DNA from: Halocaridina rubra
Lineage: Eukaryota; Arthropoda; Malacostraca; Decapoda; Atyidae
Direction: 5' to 3'
Length of the DNA: 64,000 nt
Assembly: GCA_037179515.1 (NCBI GenBank)
Contig: JAXCGZ010020994.1
Span: 1 to 64,000, forward strand
Under the pieces are notes generated by a model. It was given only the letters and a program-made list of their open reading frames with translations. It had not been told where the DNA came from and did not search any database. Below, in pieces: positions 1-15,440 of this stretch. The position numbers and the translations under genes were made by a program. Each line of letters begins with the position of its first letter. Positions within the stretch are counted from its first letter, which is position 1.

Positions 1-384
1 ACTTTGTCCAGAACATTTTATTCGCCACAACCTCACTCACATATAAAACATAATATGAATCAAAACATAATAAAAAGAGACATCAGATATACCTTTATAT
101 GTAAATATACAAATTGTATGTGTGTGTATCTATATACAGTGTTACCCCGGTTATTCGCGTTTCTTGGTTCGCTTTCTCACTCTGTCGTGTTTTTTTTTTT
201 TGGATAAATTATTATTTTATTTCATGGGTATATGCAAAAATATTAAAATATTAAAAAAAAAAAATTCTCAGTATTTTCATTTTTTTTATTGAAAAAAACA
301 TATTTCATTATCTAATTGATAAAAAAAAAAATTATTTCCCAGCCTACAAATAATAAAACAGTAAAAAATAGTAAAAAACATAAA

Positions 385-415
385 TGTAGATAGATAGATA
401 GATAGATAGATAGAT
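385..415. repeat. (TAGA)n microsatellite
   Basis: About seven TAGA units inside Tigger copy 1. A shorter tract lies at the matching place in copy 2 (about 42069-42087), so the tract belongs to the element and its length changed after the copies diverged. Confidence 0.9.
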
Positions 416-619
416 ACGTTTATTGACCACCTCTTTTGAAAAGTACAGTATAATCTTTACAAAAGGAATATTTGGTCCAAATTACAGTGAATAAATACAA
501 TAGATTTTGTACAATCATCAAATAAGTGGATGAATTTTAAATTAATATTCATTGTACGAATAACTGAATGATATACGTACGTACAGTATAACTCACAGTA
601 TTGCATCATACGAAATAGT

Positions 620-1110
620 GTTCGATAGCGTACAATGTATTGGGGTCGCAGCTACGTGAGCTAGCATATATTATTTATATTTCCAGTAGTTTCATGATTT
701 TATTGATAAAAAAAACGTATTTATTAGCCTAAGAATAATAAAACTAAAATATAGTAAAAAACATAAATACTAACAGTATTGCAACATGTAAAATACGATA
801 CCGCTATCAGCATTTTGGACAAAGACTCGTTCAGTCTAACTCACGTGTGAGCCGTTCACGTTGTGCTTATTAAACATTTTGCTTGTGTTCGATAGCGTAC
901 AATGTATTGGGGTCGAAGCTACGTGAGCTAGCATATATATTTATATTTTCAGTAGTTTCATGATTTTATTGATAAAAAAAAAGAAGTATTTCTTAGCCTA
1001 AGAATAATATAACAGTAAAAAATAGTAAAAAACATAAATACTAACAGTATTGCAACATGTAAAATACGATACCGCTATCAGCGTTTCGGACAAAGGCTTC
1101 AACCATCTTC
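620..1110 (+). repeat. Tandem duplication (about 267-bp unit) inside Tigger copy 1
   Basis: The phrase GTTCGATAGCGTACAATGTA starts at 620 and again at 887, and the following about 220 bp repeat with small changes. Copy 2 has the same duplication (42291 and 42526, spacing 235), so the duplication predates the spread of these copies. No coding potential is visible. A single diverged unit is present on the minus strand in copy 3 (about 49020-49110). Confidence 0.8.
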
Positions 1111-1209
1111 CATTGTCTCGCCTCATTCGTGTGCGCCATTCATGTTGTGCTTATTATTATTAATATGTTTTGCTTGTGATTTTTTTACTCGCATATTTTA
1201 ACCTTTGCA

Positions 1210-1365
1210 ATGCCTCCCAAGCATCCTTCATCTTCTAAGGCTTCTTGTAGTGAGCCTAAGCGGCAAAGGAAAATGTTAACCATTGTAGATAAAGTGAAAC
1301 TCTTAGATATGTTGAAAGAAGGAAAAAAGTTTGTGGATGTCAGCCGCTATTTTACGAAAACGTAA
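1210..1365 (+). pseudogene. Tigger/pogo-like transposase, N-terminal fragment (51 codons)
   Basis: An ATG-initiated reading frame encodes a lysine- and serine-rich start followed by a helix-turn-helix segment with the pattern KRQRKMLTIVDKVKLLDML then KFVDVSRYF. This fits the psq/CENP-B-type N-terminal DNA-binding domain of Tigger and jerky-like transposases, which bind the element's ends. The frame stops just after the second helix, and no DDE domain follows before the right terminus at 1638. The nearly identical ORF in copy 2 (42846-42995) stops two codons earlier through one base change. The full family protein is several hundred residues, so this is a remnant of an internal deletion. Confidence 0.7.
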
Positions 1366-1635
1366 AAATTATTGTAAAATATGGAACCTATGTATGTCAA
1401 GTCATCATCATCTCATTCGTGGTAAGTTTTCCTATCACTTTCATAAAAGAAATTACGTTGCTTGCTGTTATTTATAATGTAAAGGGTGTTTTTTTAACAG
1501 TACAGGGAGGGTTTATACAGTGTAAACGTAAAAATACATTAAAATATCTATGTACATATAGGCTGATCCTACTCCGTGGATTTCCTGGTTCGCGCCGGGT
1601 CCCGGAACCGAACTACCACGATAAGTGAGGTAACA

Positions 1636-3325
<1,690 letters not shown>

Positions 3326-3504
3326 CATTCTTTTATTGATTTTCATTAGCAGCACAATTATTTACGTTCTTATATGTATATATTGTGGAAGATATTGCAA
3401 TAATCTCCTATCCCAACTTATCATTACTTCTTTGTCAGTTGTGTGATAGTAAGAAATTCAGACAGACCTCAACATACACTGGTGATTAGTCCCACAAAAC
3501 GACA

Positions 3505-3696
3505 GGTGGTCACTGTGGCAAAGTAGTAACGCTCTCGACTTTGAGTCGTCAGGTTGAGGGTTCTCATCCCACCATGGTCTGAGATTAGAAAGAACATTCA
3601 CTCAGGGTATTGATCATACTTGCCAAAACCGAAGGCCTTTGCAAGAAGGCATCATCCTAACCCTTAGTGGAAATGAGAGTCCATGATGTAAAACCA
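3505..3696 (+). mobile_element. tRNA-derived SINE, family A
   Basis: A tRNA-like head (A-box-like TGTGGCAAAGTAG, B-box-like GGTTCTCATCC) is followed by a body with CTGCCAAAACC-like, TTTGCAAGAAGGC and GTAAAACC blocks. The same order occurs at 26372-26562, where the head is better preserved and a target duplication is visible. RNA polymerase III would transcribe such a unit. This copy is older and more diverged. Confidence 0.7.
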
Positions 3697-6600
3697 ATCA
3701 TATCACAAAACTTCAGTAATGGTTAAGCATACTATGTCCAGACACCTAATGAAAAATAATAAAACTAAGACTTCTGTCAACCTTTTAAAGTCTTATACTG
3801 ACTTTGTAAAAAATAAAATAAAATAGAGGACTTGCTACATAGGAATGGGTCTAATCATGCAGGGTCTATTTATGTAGAGGTTTGTCTGTAATGCGAGGTA
3901 GACTGCTGGTCTCTTGCCCTCCTATTCATTTTAGCCACCTCCTGTGAGACACTTGTCATATAAGGGAGGAATTATTTCTCTCGGTATCCCTTTTAGTCAT
4001 TTCCAGTGACACAAATGATATACAGGAGCAGATCCTGTTTTTTCTCAATACCATCTGCAAAATTGCTTATCATTGTCTCATAGAAAACATAGTGTGTGAG
4101 GTCCTTCTAAATTGAAAATTTTCTTAAATAATGTGGTAACTCCTTTGTTTGACTTTTAATATGTACCTCCTCGTTTTGGACAGATAATGATGATGTATAA
4201 TATTTGTAAAAATCTGAAAAAGTCCTCAAAAAAGGTACCAAAAAGGAAATTTTAATTTACAGAGAAACTAATATAATACAATGTTCATTTTTAAGTAATT
4301 ACCCCAAATTGATAATATGGTTTTTCCCTGGTAATTTTAATGGGCATCATGGAGATAAATTGATATTCGCATTTGTATTCTTATGCATTTTTAATTTATT
4401 ACATTTTTTAGTTTGTGAACATTACCCAAAATAAATAATTACCAATGAGATCATGGGTATACTGTTTATGTATGATTATCGCCATTTTCAAATTTACATA
4501 CACAATTACATGGGTTACTATATCCTTCTTTAATGGTGTTGCATAAATCCTGCTAATATCTAATAGTATTCAGACAGGCTGATGATGGATAATCAATTCC
4601 TTTAGCAATTTAAGTTTTGTGTACATATACTATCGTTGAGAAAACGTTACACAGACAACATTGTTTTAAACTGATGTATATGTAAGACTTATTTTGGTAC
4701 TCTCAATACACTATGATGAAAAGTAAGTTCAAGAGGTACTTGGTTGGTATAGGAAAGCAGCTTAAAGTGCCATTCGGGTTTACTGGGTATTATTCAGCTT
4801 TGCGAACTGCTTTTTACCTTAAAAGAAAGTAGCCTGTAAATCTTATGACCACCACACAAGCTGTTGGATGCCTTTCAGTATAAAGCGGTACATTTCAGCT
4901 TTCAGAGATATTCTTAATGTTCATCACCTTAGAAAACACTTCAGTATAAAAATATTTAAATTTGAAGGATTTTCCTTTTTATTTACTTATGATCAAATCA
5001 TCAGCTTTGCCTTTCCATTCCAGTGAACGTGGACTCGTCGGAGTGGACAAACGTGAAGTTCTTTCAGCTGTCCTCACAGTGGCAGACACAGATAAAAACC
5101 TTTCCCATTTCCCTTTTTAGTCTACAAGACTCAAACTTGTGACTTACTACTTATCAGGAGTCAGTAAGTTAAGTCTCTATCAGCTCCAGAACACAAATGT
5201 TCATATCTTTTTTTTTTTTTTTTATATTTTAAAAGACATGTGACCTTTCATCTCATAAGCAATAATAATCACTGAACAATCCTGTATTGTATGTGTAAGC
5301 CCATACATTTTGAAACGGGATCACCCTGCCACCATCTGTATAGCTACCAGCACCGTAATTTTGGAAATACAATACACTTCTGCAAATATGCATCATATGT
5401 TTAGCATTTGACTTGGGTATTGTGATACTTTTTATAAATGATCTCTTCAATCCAGAACTAAATCTTGAGCAGTGCAAAAGACTTGAAAGTATTCAAGAAA
5501 GATTATCATGGTTATGTAGAAAAAGCTGAAATATTTTTAAAGAATTTTTACAGACATCACGAAGCTCTTCATACAGGATCGTAAAATTTTGAAAGCGGAT
5601 TCACGATGATGCTACTTTTGATCTCGTGAAGCATAAAAGTTGATATACCAGTATAGTCTCCATTTAATTTGTATCTACTGAAATAGACATGATATTGTAA
5701 TAGTAAATATGTAGGCAAATATGTTTTGAGTTGTATCATGTTGAAAATGAAATATTTAGGTAAATATATTTTGAGTTCTTTAATTATGCAAATACTAAAG
5801 AATATAATGAAAAAATACAACTTTGGGGGCTATATAAAGATCTTAGAATTTTGTATTATGACAAGTTCTTATAATACACAAACTTAATAGGACCTACGTT
5901 CTTAAAATATTTACATTGATACATGTTTAAAATATTCCGTCTCTCTAAACCAAATTCTGCTGCCGTGACTGGTGACATAACCCTTTTAGGCTGTTATCAT
6001 CACATTTGAAGTTACCATTGCAGTGCATACTCTGCTTCCTAAATGTTGTGATTGTTTCCTGTTGGAAGGAATTTTAATATGATTCAGTTTTTTACATTTA
6101 TTTTTTGAAGGAGGTACTCAAATGTAGAGTATCAAGTTTGTTTTTTCTTTGCTGAGACTAGGTTTTGTAGTGTTTGTGTATTTTTCTATGTACAGTACCA
6201 TACTGGAGAGTTCTGTGTACAGAAGGATTGGAAGAGACGAATTAATGTGTCATGTCATTAACAAGCACAAATACTGTACGGAAAATGGTTTAGAAATATT
6301 TCTTGTTTTTTTAATTAAGATGCGTTTAGATATTACTATGTTGATGCTACTTACGTAGAAAGTTTCATACTGGTATAGACTTAAGTGTTTTAAAATTTGT
6401 AGCACATTAATATACCAATGTGGAATTAGCATATGTAAATTTCACTAATTGTATATTTGTATATTAAAATGCATTTTTTCTAAATCAAGCTCAAGATTAG
6501 TTTTTTAATGAAGCATAAGTGTAGTGTAGCATAATGTCATAATAGTTTGTGTTAATGTCATTAGATTAAATCATGGTACAACAGTCATTGTTCATAAGTG

Positions 6601-9600
6601 TGACATCTAAGCTACGACTTCTTGCAGATGCCTAGTGCTACAAATCTAAATAAGGGAATAAAGTATAAGAATGAGAAATGAATGATTTATTGAGATTATA
6701 ACGAGGACAGCAAATAGGAACGACTTACTTTATGGCTGATATGATCTTGGTATACTTTACTGTTGTGTATCTTCCTTTTGCAGGCATATTTATATCATTG
6801 CTTCAGGAGGATGAAGAATGGATTTTAATACTACTCCCTGTCATTACTGTATGCATTGAAAAATATTAAGGAGCTCAGTTTACTTTTAACTGAAACGTAG
6901 TAAAACAGCACTAAAATTATTTTTAGTCTCTGTACATTTGCAAATATTTTCACAGACTTATTCAAAGATCATGTGCTACTTAAAGTGTTGATTACTGTCT
7001 TGAATCTTCTCCTAAGAAAAAGCAGATATTACGTATATTGCTGTTATCCAGGATTATAGCTGGTGCCCTCATTTTATTTTTTGAGTTGTAATCAGACCAA
7101 ATGCAAATATTTGGAGGTTACTCTTGCATTGGTACTGCAATAATCAAGAAGAAATGCTATTGGCCAGATTACTAGATGTGACCATGATAACTGTTATATG
7201 TGACAGAACTTAAACCTGCAGAATGTCAACTGTTTGTAATTGGATTCATTTTACTGACATTTCAAACGGATTCTCTTTATCAACTTTGATGTTAAAAGGT
7301 CCTGTTCCCAGTTCTAACTGTCTCTTTTATCTCTTAGTGTCTGGAGTCTGCAGAAGGATAAGTATTAGTGGCCTTGTGGGGCCATAAACCACTAGTCTCA
7401 TACTTGTCAAGGTAGAAAGCATCTATAAGGAAAAAAAAATTTTTTTTTTACTATTTTGTTTTTTTTAGTACTAACATACAATGAACTATTGTATGGAATC
7501 CTAAAGTGAAATGTGATGTATGCTAGAATTCTTTTACAAAGAATTAGAACAAAAAAAATTTAATTTGTCAATTATAATCAGTGTTTACAAGCTTAATATT
7601 TACCAAAAACTTGTAAGAAATTTTTCTCAACGGGATTTACAAACTGACTGCTTTCAGTAATCTACAGTGTAACTGGATATCACTTCTTGCATGAAGGAGG
7701 TAAAATTTTATATAAAAACTGAAAACCATCGAAAATTATATGAATTATTTTAAGTTTGAAAAACATACATCCCTTTTTAAATTATGGATGCTTCTACCTT
7801 GCAAGTAATTGAATGTGATGTAAACATTGTGTTTTTGCATTTGTAGATATAGTGATTTAGAATTATAAGAGTAGCATGCTGTGAATGTTCTCATCATTTT
7901 TATCTATCTCATTAAAGAGAAATAATGTGTGGTAGAGTATAAAAATTGTAACTGCCACATATATGTGAGATATTACATTGATGCTTGTAATGGTTCAGTT
8001 ACAATCAGTACATCTAATTTACTTCGTAAATTTTAAAATGGCAGATATCACCACTTCACCAGACTCATTTTACATCCATGGACAGTCAAAATATATATAT
8101 ATATGCCTTTAATGAAGAAAGACATATTTTACTAGAGTAATAAGGTTATAATTAAGTGATGACTGTTTTTGACTTTGTAAGAAGAAAATGTTTTAAGGAA
8201 AATAAAAAACATTGGTAATGCCTTGTTGTAGACTAGAGAAGATATATTATAAGAAAAAGAAAAGCTGGTTTGTCAAGATGAAGGTAATTTTAGTGGTGAG
8301 ACTGTAATTGGAGACATTACAAGTATCATAACAAGACTTATATTGTAACTGCTTATAATTATCATCTTGCGAGTAATTTTTCTGAAAGGACGCTTCTGCT
8401 ATTTAGTGGAAGATTAAGACCAGAATTCCAGAGGAAAGCAAAAGATATTATTTACATAAATTTTCACTTTTGTATTGTATCATTGGAAAAAGTTTTATAT
8501 GAATACTTTATCGCAAATTGTTGTCTGTATATGTTTGATGTGGATGTGAGAGAGTGGTGCAATTCTGAGATTTATGTACTTTTAAGGATAGAGTATTTGA
8601 AATTGCAGACCAATTTTTGAATATAAAAATTTCTAATTTTATAGGATATCTGCAGTACATCCCAGAATTGCCGTGTGTCTGTGCTGTATAGTGTAACCAG
8701 GTTCTTGACAATGAAAGTTGAGTATCTTAATGCTTCAAACAAAGATGTTTGTAACTAAGCTTAGCTTCAGAGCTTCCTGTTATTCTGCAAAAGTTGCATT
8801 CACTGATGACTGTATTACAAAATCTATAACAAAATTAATTTTGTCACCTCGAGTAAAATTATTTGCATTTCTAAACTTTCCTCTTAAGTTAGGCAAGAAC
8901 CGTCATTAGATAAAATTTCAATTTTCCATTGGCACCGAATTTGCCATGATGACTGCACTGAATGTGACTAGAATAGCAGTGGCATCCACTCTTGTGCTCT
9001 TCCACATACAATGGAACATAATATACTACACTCTTGCAACCAAAAATAAAATTTATACCCATCATATTTTTACAATTTGAAAGAACATGAGAAATGCAAA
9101 TAGGTCACTATAATACATTTCAACATAGCATTAAATTAGTTACCCATATAAATGTTAATTCGCTTTTACATTTGTTTCCCAGAAGAATCTCATAATTAAA
9201 ACCAATATCTGCCACCTACACCAGATGCAGCAAGCGACATGGTACCTTGAATAATTTCACCCACATCGTGTATCATCATCATCATATTGTTTTGCGGAGC
9301 TAGTATTTTACCTACTGTACTGTACTTATTTCACAAAGATTTCTTAGTCCATTCGAAGCCATGTTACTAAGTTGACTATGAAATATAATTAACTTTGCAC
9401 TTTTTTTTAAGGTATAACATACAGTAGGATCAGTTATCTGAATATTACTGTACTGTAAGATTTGAACATATTTTTTATGTTTTTATTTATACCTTAGAAT
9501 TCAGTTGCTGTTTCAAAATACTCTCATCATCTATGTGTATGTTGCCACTATAGTTGTTACTCTTTGTGAAGTATGCCAAAGTTTATTTGTTGAGTTCCTT

Positions 9601-11639
9601 TCTTGTTTGAGAAATTCATAAATAATATGGATGGAAAGGCTAGAACCACTAGAATTCCATATTGAATATACAGATAGTGTGCCATGGTGTATGATCAAAC
9701 TCCACAGTAACTTGACAGACTTTTTTCATAGAGATTTTCTAATACAGGAAGTGGCCTTGCCATGAATCACCCTTAGCTTAACCTAAGAGGTACAAATGAC
9801 AAAACTAAATTTTTCTTAAGGCTTTGTATGTTCCTTCCCAAAGTGCCCATTGGTCATGATTTTAAGGACATGTCTGTGCCACTAGTATTTGCTATAGCGC
9901 AACCTGTAATTGCTTTGGATCATCTAGAATAAAGTTCTCCGATAAAATATGCATATGATACATCATGGTTTCTGGTGTGTTCTCTAGTGTAGAATTACGT
10001 GGAAATTAGTCTGGTTGAAACTAGTTTTACAGCCAAGATATATTTTTGTTCCTTATTTCTCAAAGCAGTTTTGCATATCTCGCCCTTAAGTATGCTTTTT
10101 CTGAGATAAGGTGTAAGATTTTTGTTTAGTAATGAACATTTTGAATATAAGGTAACATTTGTACATGAAAAGACAGAGACTCAAACTTCTGTGTAATCCA
10201 TTTTGTATGTACACACTGCATAGGATAAGTGTCACTCTTCAAATAGGATGTCAACCTTCTTTCCCCTCTCCCTTGTGCTGTCTCTGTTCTGTGAATAGTG
10301 AGTAACAAAAGTTTGTAAACTTCTCAGACAGTATCATACATATCAAACCTCTCACTGGTTTAAACAGAAAATATATCTAGGGACTCTTCTCATCTTGTGT
10401 ACCTATCGCTGATGCATAGATTTGCGGTTACCGGTATCTGTCAGCTTTTTTCTCAAGGTTATTATTGTCATATGTAAAAGAACTTTATATTCTTAATTTC
10501 TTTCATCTCAATTGTATATATTGAGTGTCATTGTAATTTTTAGTTCCATATGTTCCTCGGAGTCTGTTTAGACATTGATCGTTTTCTACTATACTCAAGA
10601 TTTTATATTCATATTTTTTATTGTATTTCCCATGTGAATTATGTTTGTTTTTTCTATATGGCACAATCTAATCACTGCATCAGCAATTTCATTTAAGATT
10701 TATGCTATCTTGCAAATCACCATTTAATACTGAATATCCTCTACCCCATTTTGATCACCATACCATCTTCTGTAAGGAAGGCAGTGTAAGCCGTAGTGAC
10801 TACGTCACTCTGAATACATGTTGGAATACGTATTGATATTGTATTATTTTCCCTTTTTTTCTTTGTACCAGATGATTTATTTTGCCATATTCAGCAGGAA
10901 AAAAATGTCCTTATACTCAGTTGTGCAACGGAACATTATTAATAGTGACAGAACGAAGAGTATGCCTTCAGCAAATAATAAGCCTGATATATGTTTAGTT
11001 TCATCATCTTTGCTTGATGATGATCAGTGACATTGTTTATTGTTATTCCCATTCATACTTTAATTATTGTGTTGGATGGACTGAATTATACATGTACTAG
11101 TGGAAGTTCTTTAAAAAAACAGAATTCTGGTATGTATTCAGCTGTCTGATAGAAATAAGCAATAATACTGTGTAGTAAATCACCCCAGGAATCCTTGTCA
11201 TAATCACAATTGTTTTTCCTGTAATCAAATGAGATCTTATCCAAGGAACCACTGGTTAGGCGCTTAAAGCTTTCGGAGGCAGAGTATATTAGTTTCTAAT
11301 CTGCCTCTGTTTCTCATGTATATTACAAAAACATTTTATAATTTAAGCGGTAACGCTTTTAATCACTGTGGTAGTGATTAAAGATAGGTACGTCATATGA
11401 AACTTTTCTCCGAGAACACTATTGACTTATTCTACGCTAAAAAGGCACTGCCTTTATTATATCTGCCTTAAGGAAAGAAATGATTGAAATTAAAATATAA
11501 TTAATAATATATATCCATGTAAAGTTTAATATAAACGAAGAAAAAAAGTATTAAACACCACACGGTGATGATGTGATGTTACTGCCAGATGGGTGTTTTG
11601 TGAAACACGCAATTTGGTAAGTATCTATACATAAGCCAT
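3697..11639. other. About 8 kb of AT-rich non-coding sequence
   Basis: No reading frame longer than about 85 codons and none with a recognisable domain. No high-copy repeat shared with the rest of the window was seen, apart from weak resemblance near 3900-4060 to the repeat at 11640. It could be intron, long 3' untranslated or intergenic sequence. Two short hairpin-forming inverted repeats lie at 11276-11307 and 11356-11383. Confidence 0.5.
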
Positions 11640-11810
11640 TTTCCCTTATTAGGGGAGTGGCTGAGTCAAGGCAAAATACTCTGACTCTTTGAGAAGAGAA
11701 AATACAGAGGAAGGGTTTCCTAGTCCTTTTGCTCCGCCCCATTTAGTCAACTCTTACGACATGCAGGGAAATATGGAGAAAGTATTCTAGCCCCTCACCT
11801 GACTGCAATA
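11640..11810 (-). repeat. Interspersed repeat family E (minus-strand copy)
   Basis: It contains TTAGGGGAGTGGCTGAGTCA, a CTCTTTGAGAAGAGAAAATA block and CGCCCCATTTAGTCAACTCT. Read in reverse complement these match the blocks at 63235-63410 and, more diverged, 24826-25000 (GTCATAAAA..GACTGAATGGG.. then a CCTCTTACAAAGGGG-type end). The family name was not recognised, and no coding sequence is visible. Confidence 0.6.
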
Positions 11811-12894
11811 TTGGTAAATAGTCGCCTAATTCTCCAGAACATATGCCCAAATAATACCTTTAGAAGAGAGAATCAGGAAAATGTGATTATTGCTGAGCGA
11901 GATGATCAAGGTCATGTGCTTAAGGTGGTGGGACAATTGGCCAAATTTCCTTAGCTTCAACGTCCTATATGCATTAAGGTAAACTGATGAGGAACCAATC
12001 CCGATGCGAGAGCAATACTGAAGCAGCCGTTGATAATAAAATAAGGCATTAGAACAGGACCAGACTTCTTTGAAGCAGAAAAGATTATTCAAGTCTGTTT
12101 TGTTTCAGAGCGAGATTTGTTGCTATATTGATTCCTAAAACATATAGAGAGGGAAGGCTATTTATCTGCTATTACCAAATATATTATCAAGGAGACATGA
12201 AGTCAAATTGATAATAAATCATATATAGTATATATTCAACAATTATAAACCTCTCTGTTACTATATATCTGAGTTGTATAACTTCTGTCTGTCTTGATTA
12301 CAAGATGACCTCAAACGTCACCATGGTCTATCAAAGCTATTTTAGGGAAAGATGCAATTGCATACTAAAAATAGGATACCTGATTCAGGTAAATAATAGT
12401 CACAAATCCTAATATATGGAGAGCTAGCACACTTACAAAAAAAAAAAAAAAAAAACTCCCTTTTCGATGGTTTTACATACTTATGATTTGGTAATGGTAG
12501 TACAGGACCATAGGGCAGTGTATCATCTTTAAAGTCATATTTGTTGAGTCCTTTTCGACCCAGATAGACACTTTTATTCCTTTCGTATCACTCTCATTTA
12601 TTTAAGAACAGTTCCTTTTTGGTACTCTGTACCAATTATCCTCTGTCTCTCTCTCTCAACTATTTCATTGTTGTATTCGTCTCAACCATAGACGGATGGA
12701 TAAGAGGTAAAGACAAAGAAGATATAATGCAAAAACAGAGAGAAAATAGTTTTAGCTTAATATCAACACCAGGAACAGATTTCCGTTACATAGTAGTAGA
12801 TAAGACATTATAAAAATGAGCACTTAACTGGCATTTATATAATTTAGAAAATTAGTAATTATCAATTTTCCACATAAACAAATAACGTTCCAGT

Positions 12895-13085
12895 TGAGGG
12901 CCGGCAGCCGGCCGTGACGACTTCAGTAGCAAAGCAGATCGCGTGTGGGGAGGTTGTGTTACAGATGGAATCCGGAAATGTGATCATAGTTGGCATTTAT
13001 ATATTCTGTATTTATTTTATTGCCCCTGGCCTTGTACAAAATCTAACTTTGTCAGCTTCAAAGGTGACGTAATTCATTGGTAAGT
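12895..13085 (+). other. GC-rich block with splice-donor-like end: possible promoter or first exon
   Basis: In otherwise AT-rich DNA, 12896-12965 is rich in CpG and includes the perfect palindrome GGCCGGCAGCCGGCC (12899-12913). The block ends with TTG|GTAAGT at 13079/13080, an excellent donor match. Further CpG and ACGT sites occur around 13230-13260. This could be the start of a host transcript running rightwards. No protein was identified from it, so this is an inference only. Confidence 0.25.
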
Positions 13086-13599
13086 TGATAGGTGTTTTGG
13101 GGCTTGTTTCATTTAATTTTTATTTTAACAATGTGAGGGTAGGTACTTGGAAGAATATTTCGAGTATATTTGGAGTCGCCAAGTGGTTGCTTGTCACTTG
13201 AGGGTCTTATTGTTATGGTATTTTTGCCTTCACGTCACGTAAAGGGCGAATAAAAGTGTGTCCGAGGATCATTGTAGCGTAAGTTTTTTTTTTTCTTATT
13301 CACAGCCGGTGTCGAACGAAAATCTCGTTTAAAAGGATTAATTACCACAGGGGGAGCAATGAGACCCCCAGTGTAATCTTGGGTAGGTTTGGAGTTATTT
13401 ATTTAAAGCTGCATCCGCCAAAATTTAAGAGGTAAAAATTTTATTTCCATTGTTTTTTTGATGAGTTTTGAATGGCGATGACCTTGAGAACCGTCGGAAG
13501 ATATATGCCAACTTTACCTAACATGCTGAAAAAAATAATGGACGAGATTTTCAATGTTTTTGAATTTATATAAACTTATAAACTCGTAAATAGTTATTA
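13086..13599. other. Non-coding sequence right of the GC-rich block
   Basis: Contains a T-run, scattered CpG and no ORF of note. It would be the start of an intron if the donor at 13080 is real. Confidence 0.3.
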
Positions 13600-14060
13600 G
13601 ATCAGGTTAAGTTATGTTAGCATATATTTTGCGATGGTTTTCAAGCCATGATCATTCAAAACATAAACAGGAATTATATATTTTTAATCTTCAAATTAAG
13701 ACGGGCTCAATTGTAAGTAAAAAAACAGTTTGGATATCCATTTGCGATCCAAAAACATCGTTAAATCTCATTATTTATTTTATTTTATTTATTTATCTTT
13801 TTTTGGGGGGGGGAAGAATTTTTGTGCACAGTTTTCTTGAAAGCGACCACCATTACTGGGTGTCAGACGGAGCTAGTATTTTCCCTGATTACATTTGGGT
13901 GGTTTGGCATTGATTTTCCTTAAAGTGGAAATTTTATTTTATGTGAATATTTAAGGATTATTTCTACAAGTATTTGGATCAAGTAGAAATAACGACTCCC
14001 AGCACATTAATTCCGTAAAGTTTTAGGTGGTTAAGCATTGACCTAACCTATTCTAACTCA
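13600..14060 (+). repeat. Interspersed repeat family F (TTAGG-like flank)
   Basis: The segment GGTTAAGTTATGTTAGCATA followed by GATGGTTTTCAAGCC and TCATTCAAAACA matches 63420-63620 in the same orientation, where an (AT)n tract is interpolated. The right part (ATTGACCTAACCTATTC) has diverged TTAGG-type units on the opposite strand. No protein is encoded. Confidence 0.5.
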
Positions 14061-14829
14061 ACTATACACGAGTTATTTAATTTACTAGCTCCCTAGTATT
14101 ACTAGTTTCCTCATTTAATTGCTTTGAGTTTTAGTTACCTTTAAAAAAATAATTAGCATTCTGAAACACTGTGCCAAGCAGGAAATCATGGATTTTGTTA
14201 CTTGTCTACATATTATACAGGGGATTAAGAGGGTTTATGCTAACAAGTCAAGCAAAAGCCAAGAGGAACACCACACCCACAGGGTACGGCCCCACTGAAC
14301 GTAATCGGCTTGGAGGGTAGGTTAGTTGGATGCCAATACTTTGAAACCAAGCACAAATGGTTATTGTTTGCCCATATAAGGAAAATATAAAATGTATCAG
14401 TCATAAGGCTAGGATGATTTATCACTAAACAAGAAACGAGTTGATAATTTGAATATTTATTTTTTAGCTATACTTTTAGCTGCTGTACTCATTTAGAATT
14501 TTATAGTAAACTATCTCTGAACTAATTCAAGTCATCCAATGTGAGTGGCTGTACTAGCGTCAACCTTATTCAGTATGACCACCTGCATTACATCCCGTGT
14601 TTCGTTATTGCCTCCAGCTCATCAGGCAACCCACCTCCAAGAAAATTGCCATCATTGTGACCGTACCCAAGAGCAGGTTTAAGGGACAACGAGGAGAGTA
14701 CATTTCATCGCTTCTGTGAATGTTTTGGTAATATTTGTAAACTGTATCTCAAGCTATAACCAAGGCTCATCATCCTAATTTTGGACTTATTCTCCGATGG
14801 TGTTACTCCTACTGATGCCAGATTTTACA
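14061..14829. other. Non-coding sequence
   Basis: No recognised gene or shared repeat. A 14630-14700 stretch is more balanced in base composition and open in one frame for about 45 codons, but it has no similarity I can name. Confidence 0.35.
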
Positions 14830-14958
14830 CTTGTTTGTGTCATAGTAAGTCCCTATCAAATAAAATTGGGCACAAACATGTAAGAGCTGGGGGGATTGAG
14901 GCTGGATGCACTTCCTAAACTCGACTTGCAAACTCTGCCACTGAACAGCCGCCGCCTC
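14830..14958 (-). mobile_element. tRNA-derived SINE, family B (diverged)
   Basis: Keeps the reverse-complement hallmarks TTGAGGCTGGATGCACTTCC and the head region, but the palindromic tail is eroded. Confidence 0.6.
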
Positions 14959-15311
14959 CATGTTGATGTCAAATTGCCATTGGAAAATCATTAGTGTTGT
15001 TACTGAATTACATAGGGGCTCTGTTACTTGTTAGGGGTTTTAGGGATTGTGTTAGGCCCCTTAGAGGGTTCTGTGAACTACTCTCCTGTGGAGGTATTGG
15101 ATGCTCAGACGTAAAATTAATCCTTAGCCATTTGTGTAGTTGCATGAGATACTTTAACTATAGGCCACTCTTTCCATTAATGCTTGCAGACATAAAGGTT
15201 AGGTTGATATGTAAATAAGCTTAAATTGTGGTAACGGAAATGAGTGACTTTCAGCTGAGAAAATACCTTCGTTATTTATTCATATACTAATAAAATATTA
15301 ATGAGCTAAAG

Positions 15312-15440
15312 CAGTGGGGGTAATGTGGCCCTTTATCCTCAAGCTGTAAGAGTGAGATCAAGGCATGTTAATATCATGTGAAGGTGTGCTTTGACTCGAC
15401 TGCCCCTTTACAAAAGGAAATGGAGCCACTGTATGTGTAT
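15312..15440. repeat. Interspersed repeat family D (right part)
   Basis: GTGTGCTTTGACTCGACTGC followed by CCCTTTACAAAAGG matches the right half of the fold-back repeat at 29545-29740. Confidence 0.5.

Noticed and set aside
11826..12092. 88-codon minus-strand ORF
   Set aside because: No recognisable motif, no context, and its length is unremarkable for this amount of sequence.
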